A stretch of 20,218 nt of DNA, from assembly GCA_032718475.1 (NCBI GenBank), contig JAUCBJ010003093.1:1-20218 (forward strand), read 5' to 3'. Both the position numbers and the translations under genes were made by a program. This document shows positions 8,356 through 17,293 of this stretch, in pieces. This DNA comes from Nemertoderma westbladi (lineage: Eukaryota; Xenacoelomorpha; Nemertodermatida; Nemertodermatidae). The first letter of the stretch is position 1, and each line of letters starts with the position of its first letter. The notes below the pieces were generated by a model, which was not told where the DNA came from, did not search any database, and worked only from the letters and a program-made list of their open reading frames with translations.

Positions 8356-10635
8356 CTATTCATCTCCAGTGATCACCGCCTTATTGTGGCCAAGGTAAGA
8401 CTTAGTCTGCGTGCTAGCAGAACAACGAAATCTGCCTTGCCGCGGCATGACTGGTCCTCTCTGTTGCAACAGCCAAGTGTGAGATCCAGCTTCACACTAC
8501 AGCTGAGCAACTAACAGGTATGAGGTTCTTGCCTCTGAGGCGGCAGATCACTGTGAGGGCTATACTGCCTTCACAGAGGCAATTAAGTTAGCAGCTGCAG
8601 AAACAGTTCCTGTATACCCTCGAAACAGGAAAAGGGCCCCCTGGACTGACAACAAAATTCAGAAGTGCCGAAATGACCTCTACAAGCCGCAGAAAGAGTC
8701 CCGACTCAAACAGACTACAGCGGCCAAGAATGCAGTTAAGGCTGCATCTAGGTCCCTGAACAGGCAGTACTCTGTTAATTTACAGGAGCTAATAAACCAA
8801 CAGGTTGATGCCATCAATGATGCTGACGACACCAGGCATGGAGATCGATCAACTTGCTTGCTGGTCGAAAAAGCCAACCAACCACCAAGGTTAAGGCTGA
8901 ATCACCAGCCGATCGCCTTAATGGTTGAAAGGCCCACTTTGAAAAGCTCCTCAATAATGACAGGGTATTGCCTGATAACTTTATAGAAGTAAAAGTGTCT
9001 GAGTCTGTACTCCCAGATATTCCCATTGGTGATATCTCCTTTGCAGAAGTGAAGGCTGCTGCAAAGAGCATTAAGACCAATCGTGCCAGTGGAGTAGATG
9101 GTGTTCCCCCTGAGGTCTTTAAAATACCTGAGTGTTTAAAGCTCATCTATCCCATCATAGTAGACATGTACCGAACAACAAGAGTCCCACAAGAAATGAA
9201 AACAAATAAGTTGGTGCCAGTTCCCAAGAAGGGCAACCTAACAACACTCTATGGTTCTTTTCGGGGAATCTTATTGATCTCGATTGCTGCAAAGCTATAC
9301 AATAGAATTCTATTAAATCGCATCAGGGATCCCATTGAGAGACTGCTCCGTGGAAATCAGAATGGGTTCCGTAAAGGTCGTGGGACCATGGAGCCCATTT
9401 TGGCACTTAGAAGGATAATTGAAGAGTTATCAAAAAAGAAAGACAGGTTACTGGCGCTGTTATCTTTGTTGACTTCTTCAAGGCCTTTGATTCAGTCTCT
9501 CGCTCACGTATGTTCAGCTTACTTTCATTATATGGGATTCCTGATGAAATTATTGCCACAATCAGATCAGTATACGATTGTTCGACAACATTTGTGTCTA
9601 CTGTTGACGGTGACACAGAACCATTTGAAGTGTTATGGGGCGTCCTCCTGGGAGACACACTTGCACCATTCTTGTTCATAATTGTTGTTGACTATGTTCT
9701 ACGCATGTCCTTAGATCATCATAATGATGATGGGGTGATGATAACCCCACCTACTGGCTCCAGAAGTCGAGGAAATCCTGCCAAGTACCTAACTGATCTA
9801 GACTTTGCTGATGACTTACGAGTACTCTCAGAATCACTAGAGGGAGCCCAACGGCTCCTCAGCTCATTAGAACATGCTGCTTCTAGTGTTGGTCTTTTTA
9901 TTAACTCAAGAAAGACCAAAATTTTGACAGTTAAAATTGAAAGTCCTCAGCAAGTCTCCGATCGGATGAGCATAAGCTCAAAAGATGGTATGCTTGAGCA
10001 TGTCGATGACTTCTGTTACGTGGGATCATGGATCCGGAAGTCAGGTGAGGACCTTCGAATACGTAAGGGAAAGGCATGGGCAGCCTTGAATAGGCTTTCC
10101 AGGATTTGGAAGTCACCGAGAATTAATCGGAAACTTAAGGTCCGATTATTTAGAGCAGCAGTAGTTCCAGTACTCCTCTATGGGAGTCCATGCTGGGCTC
10201 TAACTGCTGAGGACACCAAATCTCTGGATGGCACATTCACAAGAATGCTACGCCGGGTTCATTGTGTCCAGTACAATGCACACATCTCCAACCAGACACT
10301 ATATAACATTGGAGGTGTCTCATTGGTTCCCCCAAGCTTGACACTAGAACAAAATCGCCTCCGCTTTGCAGGACATTGCTTTCGCCGTGAGGACCAGCCA
10401 GTGCATAATCTTGTACTTTGGCAGCCTCATGGAGTGAATAAGCATAGTGGACAGCCCATGACTTTCTTGAGACGCATCTTAAATGACACCGGCCTTGAGA
10501 TGCGGATGATAGGTCATGGGTGATAGGGTGTTGTGGCGGCGCAATTTTCTCGACAAGCCGGCACAGCATTTTTAATATATATATAGTAATATATATATAA
10601 TGCAGCTGCAATGCAGCATTCCGATAATTTAGCAG
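7742..10635 (+). mobile_element. LINE (non-LTR retrotransposon) insertion inside foldback copy 2
   Basis: In copy 1 the arm reads continuously CTATTTCGATACAACAAG (about 3127-3144). In copy 2 the same arm stops at CTATTTCGA (7741) and resumes at TCGATACAACAAG (10636). Everything between is LINE-derived: a decayed RT piece (to about 8355), an endonuclease-RT body (to 10523) and a 3' tail with TA-rich repeats (about 10575-10600). TCGA occurs at both borders (7738-7741 and 10636-10639), a candidate 4-bp target duplication or microhomology. LINE duplications are usually longer, so this is tentative. There is no poly-A tail; the tail is TA-rich. All parts lie on the same strand as the host gene. 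Confidence 0.65.
8356..10523 (+). pseudogene. LINE ORF2 remnant: endonuclease C-terminus plus reverse transcriptase, frameshifted
   Basis: The reading starts with ISSDHRLIVAKVRL; SDHR (8368-8379) is the usual C-terminal motif of the apurinic-type endonuclease of LINEs. The rest of the endonuclease is missing. A linker follows in shifting frames. The RT is then recognisable: SGVDGVPPEVFK, VPVPKKG, SFRGI...KLYNRILLNRI and NQNGFRKGRGT (about 9080-9390). After a frame change near 9450-9460 come motif A FVDFFKAFDS (9465-9494), LLGDTLAP (about 9645-9668), the catalytic FADD box (9804-9815), and the tail motifs LLYGSPCWAL and LRFAGHCFRRED, ending at a stop at 10521-10523. The catalytic aspartates are present, but frameshifts and the truncated 5' end make it non-autonomous. 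The family acts by target-primed reverse transcription. I do not assign a clade. Confidence 0.85.
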
Positions 10636-10844
10636 TCGATACAACAAGTCGTTAAAAATCGTCTATTAATATTTAGCCGCCTCAATCGGCTTTATTTTTC
10701 GTCTTAGGAATGTAATCTAGATATTATTAGAACCGCGCTTCATCTGCAGATGCCGAATCTGAAAACCGTTTTCAATTTCACTAATAACTCTCTGAGATAT
10801 TATCAAAATTCAGAGGTATACATTTCGACACGTAATGACTATTT

Positions 10845-11012
10845 ACATACTTGTGTGTAAAGTAGCACTTTACACTGTGACGATACGAGTGGCTTTGTTA
10901 CACGAACACTTTGTTACACGTTAGTGAGTGAGTGAAAATAAAGCCACGAGGATCAGAACACTGTAAAGTACTTTCTAAAGTACTTTTCTAAAGCAACAAG
11001 TATGTATGTAGT
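10845..11012. repeat. Imperfect hairpin element (about 165 bp)
   Basis: The left arm ACATACTTGTGTGTAAAG...CGAGTGGCTTTGTT (about 10845-10899) pairs imperfectly with the right arm AAATAAAGCCACGAG...AACAAGTATGTATGT (about 10935-11010). The loop has a direct repeat, CTTTGTTACACG, twice. It is a palindromic, possibly MITE-like sequence lying within the segment that interrupts foldback copy 2. Confidence 0.55.
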
Positions 11013-11145
11013 TTTATTCCGAAATTGTAACATTACGAAATGATTGTACATATACATTATAAGTGATAGAAACTGCACAAATTATATTAGTTGCTGAATA
11101 AATAAATGTAAAAATGACATTTCCACTGTCCGAGTTCGCTCGACC

Positions 11146-11168
11146 TAGTAGTAGTAGTAGTAGTAGTA
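11146..11168. repeat. (TAG)n microsatellite
   Basis: About 7.7 uninterrupted TAG trinucleotides. It lies in otherwise featureless AT-rich sequence (11013-11330) in which no gene is seen. Confidence 0.9.
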
Positions 11169-11330
11169 AAAAATGACATAAATTATGTTATAAATAAGTT
11201 AGCTTATATTTATGGTGGCGTTTGGAGCCATGTTATAATAATATAGCTAGGCCCTACTGGTTATTAATAGCTATACCCCGCCTACCGGTAGGTAATGCAG
11301 TAGGCCTATCTGGCTGTCAGGCAAATTTCC

Positions 11331-11428
11331 ACCTATTATTTACGTGGTATCCAATGACGGCGTTAAGTAATGTCCCCTTAGTGGACATTACTTAACGCCG
11401 TCATGGGTTACCACGTAAACAATAACAC
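11331..11428. repeat. Near-perfect long hairpin, arms about 45 bp
   Basis: The left arm runs ACCTATTATTTACGTGG to GTTAAGTAATGTCC (about 11330-11375). After a loop of about 6 bases the right arm runs GGACATTACTTAACGCCG to CCACGTAAACAATAACACC (about 11382-11428). The inner 20 or more pairs (GACGGCGTTAAGTAATGTCC) are perfect and only a few outer positions differ. It could be a young mini-palindrome transposon or the paired termini of a deleted element. No ORF. Confidence 0.75.
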
Positions 11429-11676
11429 CAAATACAATAGTAAATGTACAGGTCAATACAATGCTGTAATGTCCTCTTAAGTTATAAAGTGCTAAATAAC
11501 AACTCGCTGTTAATACTAACGGCGTTGAGTTTTTGAAATAAATTGATATAATTCTAATGATTTTTTAGTAAGAGTAGGTAAGTAGGAGAGTTTTAAAAGC
11601 TCAATATTCTAGTAAATATTCTAAATAGTCAATGTTCTAATATTCTAGAATATAGACAAAATAAACATTATAACTA

Positions 11677-11713
11677 CACCATGTCCTGGAATATAGTGTC
11701 TTTATTCAGGTAC

Positions 11714-11747
<34 letters not shown>

Positions 11748-12561
11748 ATTTTTCAACAGATCTTAATCAGATTGCATGAAATTTGAAACATAGAGAGTTT
11801 CACCTCCCACCTCCTTGCTGGGTGAGCCAGAATTTTTATTTTTGCTTTTAATCTTTAGCTACAAGTGTGGTACTGTTAAAATGGTACTGTTAAAAAGTCA
11901 TAATCAAGGATTCCAAATATGTACAAATATTTAAGTTTGGTTGGGAAATAGCTGAGATATGGGCGTTCGAATGTTGCATGTATTTAGCTTCCACTGCAGG
12001 CCATTTATTATATTTAATAAATACACACTGTTCTGGAACATTTCGCGTATGTAGTACTTTTAGGAATATCCATATACTAGTATTATCATGTAGGCATTGC
12101 ATTGTTGCCAAGCTAATTATGAGATAAACAAAATGTTCCAGAATGTTATCGGCCCGCTGTGGAAGCAAGTACATGCGACTTTCGAATGCCCATTGCCCAT
12201 ATCTCAGCTATTTCCAAACCAAATTCAAATATTTTTATATATTTGGGTTATTATTCCTTAAAGCTTATGATCATAGACTTTCCAATCGTAGTACCAACAA
12301 ATCACTATATAAGGTTGAAGAACAACTGCATTGTAACTGATGCATTATCGACGGAGAAACTTTTTTCAAACACTTCTAGCTAAAGAATAAAAGCAAAAAT
12401 ATAAATTCTGGCTCACCCAGCTAGGAGGAGGGAGGTGAAGCTATCTCTGTTTCAAATTTCCTCATCACAAATCTCATTAAGATTTGTAGAATAATTTGGG
12501 GGGGGGGGGGGGGGGGGGTGCCATGTACCTGAATAACGGTACTATATTCCAGGACATGGTG
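11677..12561. mobile_element. Nested foldback transposon with TA target-site duplication (885 bp)
   Basis: The terminal inverted repeat CACCATGTCCTGGAATATAG is exact at both ends (11677-11696 and the reverse complement ending at 12561) and is flanked by TA on each side (11675-11676 and 12562-12563). Inside the ends are a 43-base C run (11715-11757) and the matching 21-base G run (12498-12518), then long diverged arms: GGGTGAGCCAGAATTTTTAT versus ATAAATTCTGGCTCACCCAG, and ATAGCTGAGATATGGG versus CCCATATCTCAGCTATTTCC. The arms extend almost to the centre (about 12060-12130). There is no transposase, so it is a non-autonomous element that would fold into one large hairpin. It sits inside foldback copy 2, whose sibling at about 3482 keeps the uninterrupted site. 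It shares the CACCAT end and subterminal C/G run with its host element. Confidence 0.85.
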
Positions 12562-12969
12562 TATAGCGATTTACGTCTCAAAATTTACACCTTTAGCATT
12601 TTGATAATATCTTTAGCAGTTTTTGTGAAATTTAAAACAGTTTTCAGATTCGGTATCTGCAGATGAAGGCGGTTCTTATAATATCTGGATTACATTCAAA
12701 AGACGAAAAATAAAGCCGACAAAGGTAGTTAAATATTGCTAAAACTGCGTATTTTGACTGTACTGCTTGTTGTATCAAAATATCTCAGAAATTGAAAAAT
12801 CCGGCCCTGCCATCAGTAAGAAAAGTTGTCGAACTATACTGTATCATCATTCCAGAATTTGTCGGAGGCCTACAGTATTCAGTATATGACTGTACAATTT
12901 GATACTATACTATAATCGTGGGGGGTGGGGGCTAAAAATGGTTGGAAGGTCAGAATTAGGGGAGATGGT

Positions 12970-13222
12970 TTTACATCATTTAATATAAATATTGTTCATC
13001 TTATGACACAGCCGTCCAGGGTCTTCCCGTAACCGCTAAGCTATTTTATCCACTCCACCATTGAATCACCAACATTTGATCGCCGCTAGCACAATGCCTG
13101 TAACGAATTCCCAATTTCTTTGGTTCACATTCACTTACCATAGTACACTACCGTTCGAATACTGTATATTTCAAACGGTAGGCCTATGTAAATCCTATTT
13201 TACGTGTTCATTTTACTTGCAG
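12970..13222. other. End of intron, acceptor region
   Basis: Unique noncoding sequence after the foldback copy. The 3' splice region is GTTCATTTTACTTGCAG with AG at 13221-13222. Confidence 0.6.
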
Positions 13223-13860
13223 GTTTGAAACCGGCGGAAGAACCTGTAGAGATTTCTCTTTAGAAAACTCAACGATTATCGAGGAGGAAGGCTCATCATT
13301 TCATCACCGCCTCCGCGCCAACTCGTTGTACCAGGGCTGCGCGTATCCACCTGAGCTCGCTGTCAAACACAAAGCTCGCTCTGGGAGCGTCCCTATGCCA
13401 TCAGTGACTGTAGCCGAGATCAAACGAGCTCTATCCCACGTGGAACAGCCCCCGGTTAAGGTGGTCCATCGGAATCGCAGCTTGGAGTCCTTGCTCCCCC
13501 TCAAACGAGGTAAAACAGACGCCAACCAGCGGCCCACTCTATGTCGGGCTTTCTCTGAAGTAAATCCAAAATGTATCCGCCAGACGGCGCGATGGAAGGC
13601 CAACCGACAGACAATGTTGAAAGAATTGAGACTTTCTGGAGGGGAAAAGAAACGGAACTCTACGGGAAAGAAAGATTCCCGGTCCCGGTCCAGGGGTGGG
13701 GGGCGTTCTCTGTCGCCCCGGCAGCGGTCCGGGAAGCGTGGCGACGGGGTCAGTGGGAGTCCATCGTCCTGGACTACGGATTCCGGTGTACAAGGGGGCA
13801 GCGTCGAGTCTCTATTGGGTCCCAAAGACGAGGAAACTAGAGGTTCGCGACAATCAAAAG
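13223..13860 (+). CDS. Internal coding exon 3, basic Ser/Arg-rich segment
   Basis: Exon of 638 nt. The acceptor TTTTACTTGCAG is followed by G, which completes the Arg codon begun at 4515; 212 codons are then open to one leftover base before the donor GTTAGT at 13861. The start of the segment reads FETGGRTCRDFSLEN. The middle has SVTVAEIKRALSHVEQ, possibly a short helix. The C-terminal third is strongly basic and disordered, with SRSRGGGRSLSPRQRSGK and SPSSWTTDSGVQGGS, a likely phosphorylation-rich linker. Composition is much GC-richer than the flanking introns and there are no stops. The minus-strand frame 13304-13825 is a shadow: the plus frame is fixed by matching phases at both ends. Family unrecognised. 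Confidence 0.85.
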
Positions 13861-14481
13861 GTTAGTTTGATTGATTATGTGTGGAAGTGAAAGTAAAATT
13901 TGGATTGATGTGAAATCTGTTGAACTTCACAGGGGAGTTTCGTTTAGTGTATAACATTTAATGGCTCATACAGTTGAGCGTGATATTGATTGACATCTGT
14001 TGATATAATTAATTCTTGATTGACATCACGTCCAGTCAATTGATTTCAAATATTGTGCACCTAATATTTTTAAAATAATTGAATGTTACAATCATAACAG
14101 GATTTTTTTCTAAATATATTAGTAAAATTTATAAATGAAAATGAAAATATAGTGATTTCTAAAATTTGTAACTTGTTTAGAAACATATAAAACCAATATA
14201 AAACCCTGATTCATAATACTAGTGAAATTGTTTAGTAATTGATTATAAATTCTTATATAGTAAACAAAATGCAAAAAATATGGCTTATTTGTAGGGGAAT
14301 TCTATCATGCTGCAGTTTAAAACTGAAAGTAACTGCAGAAAATAGCCTTTACGGACCGGACCACTGTGTACAGGTAGGCCTACAAGTTTTATGCCATTGA
14401 TTTGAATATCCAGAAGATTCATTCGCCTACAGTATGTTAGTCGCTGTATTTAATTTTACAATAAATTTTATAATTATTTAG
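13861..14481. other. Intron, no gene seen
   Basis: Strongly AT-rich. The donor is GTTAGT at 13861 and the acceptor ends ATTATTTAG (AG 14480-14481). It contains a GTAGGCCTAC palindrome near 14375 and a short TTGATTGACATC repeat at about 13988-14030. No coding signal on either strand. Confidence 0.75.
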
Positions 14482-15135
14482 GTGCTGCAAACGACAGAAA
14501 ACAGAGCCGTATATGCATGGACTTCAGCGCGCAGGCCTGTTTTGTGTGCCAGACATCGGACTCAATGTCGCAAACAGACTGGGTTCTCTACGGGGACAAC
14601 CACAGCGTACAGACCAGTCCAACCGGCGTGCTCCCAGTCCAGACTCAGACCACACCGCCGTTGCTGTATTCCCCGGGATTGGCACTGCCGGTCTCGGACG
14701 CGTTCCGCACAGCGGACATCGAGGCGGACCGAACCGCGAGCGAGGAGAGCACTCCTCGGATGTTCCGTCGACGACGCGTCCAAAGCGAACCGCAAGTAAA
14801 CCCGCAAGTCGACGACAACTACGTAAACCTTCCCTCTTCCTCCTCCTCACAGCTTCCAACCCACCCCGAGTTCCATTCGCAGCCGCAATCCGTCGCCTAC
14901 GACCTGGTCCTAATCGACGAGGTCCCTGAACCTGTTCCCGCCGTCCCCGCCGACGACTACTCGGCGTGGCAACAGGGGTTGGAGCGGCGGGGAGCGGAAT
15001 TCACGCGGTTCAGCGTAGAGTTGGAGTCGCTCCGATGTAAACTGGAGGAGATGGTTTACGATCGGCGCCGGGAGGAGCGGGTTCGTCTTCCCGAACTCCA
15101 ACAGGATCTGGTCGATTCTTCCGGAACCGCTTCCG
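14482..15135 (+). CDS. Internal coding exon 4, disordered Gln/Ser/Pro-rich segment plus coiled coil
   Basis: Exon of 654 nt (218 codons, phase 1 at both ends, so skippable in frame). GT completes the Gly codon started by G at 13860. The acceptor is ATTATTTAG and the donor GTAAGT at 15136. The translated segment contains MDFSAQACFVCQTSD near its start, then a Thr/Pro/Gln-rich part (VLPVQTQTTPPLLYSPG), an acidic/basic patch, a serine run, and VPEPVPAVPADDYS. The last 50 or so residues (from about WQQGLERRGAEF through LESLRCKLEEMVYDRR) look helical with heptad spacing. The frame is open throughout. Overlapping frames on both strands (14482-14799, 14513-14929, 14524-14859 minus) are shadows of this GC-rich exon. 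Family unrecognised. Confidence 0.88.
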
Positions 15136-15849
15136 GTAAGTCGCCCTCCTCACAATGTTTGTATAAACTATTATTATTTCTTCACAATGATATTTATTAA
15201 TGCCAGTATTTGATGCACAGCATTTTAGTTCAAGGATTTATTTAAATATTTTTACATTTCCGGAAAGTGGTAACTACTGAAAGAATCCCATCGATTGGCG
15301 GAATGTGTTTTTTTGTAGCGCGTGAAGGGAATTTAAAAATCGGCCACATTGGCTGTTTAATAATTAACTCACTATACAGAGTGCTACCTTGAAATGTTGA
15401 ATTAAACATTACATTGTAAAAATAGAAACCAACGCTGCGAGGCTGCGTTAAACGAATCTTCTGTCTACTGTAGTTAGTCAATGAGGTACTCGTCTCCAAT
15501 ACAAGTTTCCTTGCGCTCCTCCCGTTATGAAAATATATTTCTTAAATTAATCTAGTATTAGGTCCGTATTAAAAATTAATTTATTATTAATATAACTATG
15601 CAAAGTCTTGAAACTGCGAGTAACTACTGATTTATGGCAGATGGATACACTGAACTTTTAACAAGATACTTAATCTGTCTGATAATAGGAAAGGATTTAT
15701 CCCTTACCTTAGCTACCCCTTATTCAATTAATTGTTTCTGGTCTAGCTAGCCAAACAATATTTTCGCTTACCAACCAACCCTATTATTTTAAGGATAAAA
15801 AATGCTACCAGTAAGCTGTAGGGTAGGTGGCTCGGGGCTCCAGCTCGGG
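15136..15849. other. Intron, no gene seen before the foldback element
   Basis: AT-rich noncoding sequence following the GTAAGT donor. The open frame on the minus strand (15242-15499) has no recognisable features. The last ten bases, CCAGCTCGGG (15840-15849), are the left copy of the direct repeat flanking the next element. Confidence 0.65.
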
Positions 15850-15858
15850 ATTGGGGGA

Positions 15859-16426
15859 CGTTAGTTCCCGCGGGCACTAATGTCTCAGGACTTTAGTGCC
15901 CGCGAGTCATTAGTTCCCGCGGGCACTAATGTCTCAGGACTTTAGTGCCCGCGAGTCATTAGTGCCCGGGAACCATGTCTGCAAGTGAGACGTTAGTGCC
16001 CGCGAGTCATTAGTGCCCGCGGGCACTAATGTCTCAGGACTTTAGTGCCCGCGAGTCATTAGTGCCCGGGAACCATGTCTGCAAGTGAGACGTTAGTGCC
16101 CGCGAGTCATTAGTGCCCGCGGGCACTAATGTCTCAGGACTTAGTGCCCGCGAGTCATTAGTGCCCGGGAACCATGTCTGCAAGTGAGACGTTAGTGCCC
16201 GCGAGTCATTAGTGCCCGCGGGCACTAATGTCTCAGGACTTTAGTGCCCGCGAGTCATTAGTGCCCGGGAACCATGTCTGCAAGTGAGACGTTAGTGCCC
16301 GCGAGTCATTAGTGCCCGCGGGCACTAATGTCTCAGGACGTTAGTGCCCGCGAGTCATTAGTGCCCGGGAACCATGTCTGCAAGTGAGACGTTAGTGCCC
16401 GCGAATTATTAGTGCCCGCACCCCGC
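15859..16426. repeat. Left arm array: about 100-bp higher-order repeat of palindromic subunits
   Basis: The word CGGGCACTAATGTCTCAGG recurs at 15871, 15920, 16020, 16120, 16219 and 16319, so after a first half-unit the period is 99-100 bp. Each 100-bp unit has two related halves: one with CTCAGGACTTTAGTGCCCGC and one with GGGAACCATGTCTGCAAGTG. TTAGTGCCCGCGGGCACTAA, a perfect 20-bp palindrome, marks the junctions. Copies are nearly identical, which suggests recent expansion. The minus-strand open frame here is only the repeat read through. Confidence 0.9.
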
Positions 16427-17051
16427 ACTGAATTTGGAAGTTAGTATAAGGCTATCCGTTTTTCTTCTTACTTATATCCCATTCAACCAAAGTCATCGAC
16501 AACGGCCTCCTCCATTAACATACACTAATTTAATTAATTCCCTAATTTAATTAACTAAAAGTACTACTTTACTTTTAATTCGTCGACAAAATGACAGACA
16601 GTCGACTAAGTAATTTCCTAGAAATCATTACTTCATTATACTATATCAGAGTTAGTGCGTCCTCGGAGGAATATACGGTAGTACTGCACCTTGTTTTTTT
16701 ATTACACACTGTTTCCGTAAAGTTAAACAAATTAAGTATACTCAATCAAAAGTAGGTTATTTATAAACAATCAAACGCTGTTGCTTAATCCTCATACCTT
16801 GAAGACTTTACCGCAAAACCAAATAATACAAAACAAATGCTACAATGTCTAGCTGAGGTTAATAAATTTTTTAATCATAAAAGATCCAAGTTGAAATTAA
16901 AATGTTAAATAACGAGATGCGGGAACTAAAGAGTGGAAATTACCTTAAAAGTCTGAAGAAAGTAACGACTCGTTTGCATCATCAGGGACTAAAGAAGCGG
17001 GGAATGTCTTCCTGACCTGCTGTATTTATTACATATACTAACTAAGTCGCA

Positions 17052-17277
17052 GACGGGCACTAATGTCTCGCGGGCACTAATGTCTCGCGGGCACTAATGT
17101 CTCGCGGGCACTAATGTCTCGCGGGCACTAATGTCTCGCGGGCTCTAACGTCTCGCGGGCACTAACGTCCTATGGGACATTAATGCCCGCGATAATGCGA
17201 ATAAGTGACCGCGGGCACTAAAGGTACTGAGACATTAGTGCCCGCGGACACTAATGTCTCGCGGGCACTAACGTCCC
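17052..17277. repeat. Right arm array: 17-bp direct repeats then inverted copies
   Basis: GCGGGCACTAATGTCTC is repeated every 17 bp from 17054 (about seven units, the last two varied to GCTCTAACG and CACTAACGTCC). Inverted and direct forms follow, GACATTAATGCCCGCG, GACATTAGTGCCCGCGG and CACTAATGTCTCGCGGGC, up to the right terminus. Confidence 0.88.
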
Positions 17278-17293
17278 AAGACCCCAGCTCGGG

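Larger units (their letters stand above)
7573..12969. mobile_element. Foldback DNA transposon, copy 2, heavily invaded by other elements
   Basis: The left terminus is TA then CACCATTTCCCTTAATAC (7571-7590), followed by a run of 18 C (7613-7630) and arm sequence to 7740. The left arm resumes at about 10636-10835. The central spacer resumes at about 11530-11676. The right arm runs from 12564 to about 12850, followed by a G-rich patch (GGGGGGTGGGG) and a degraded terminus containing CTAAAAATGGTTGG near 12932-12968. Piece by piece this matches copy 1 (3062-3853). The interruptions are LINE sequence (about 7742-10635), a hairpin-bearing insert (about 10840-11530) and a second foldback element (11677-12561). 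No transposase is visible. The left end is clear; the right end is eroded and its last base uncertain. Without insertions the element would be close to 0.9-1 kb. Confidence 0.72.
15850..17283. mobile_element. Foldback-type transposon with satellite arms (1434 bp)
   Basis: Both ends carry the same inverted word: GGGACGTTAGTTCCCGCG inside the left end (about 15855-15872) and CGCGGGCACTAACGTCCC at the right end (17260-17277). Each arm is an array of GC-rich repeats built on GCGGGCACTAATGTCTC and its reverse complement. The interior (about 16430-17050) is unrelated AT-rich DNA without an ORF. The ten bases CCAGCTCGGG lie directly outside both ends (15840-15849 and 17284-17293), a candidate target-site duplication. 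Long TIRs made of tandem subrepeats plus a 9-10 bp duplication recall Foldback-type or Mutator-like non-autonomous elements. That affiliation is inferred. It lies within the intron 15136-18731. Confidence 0.72.

Noticed and set aside
8814-9146. 110-residue minus-strand open frame over the LINE
   Set aside because: Antisense shadow of the reverse transcriptase region.
9465-10523. Functional reverse transcriptase gene
   Set aside because: The catalytic motifs are present, but the frame changes near 9450-9460, the endonuclease is truncated and there is no intact ORF.
13304-13825. 173-residue open frame on the minus strand
   Set aside because: Shadow of exon 3 in GC-rich coding DNA. The plus frame fits phases on both sides.
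14524-14859. Minus-strand and alternative plus-strand frames over exon 4
   Set aside because: Shadows of the exon 14482-15135, whose frame is fixed by its neighbours.
16034-16225. Minus-strand frame with TNDSRALTSHLQTWFPG repeats
   Set aside because: Translation of the 100-bp palindromic satellite; no start context or other coding evidence.
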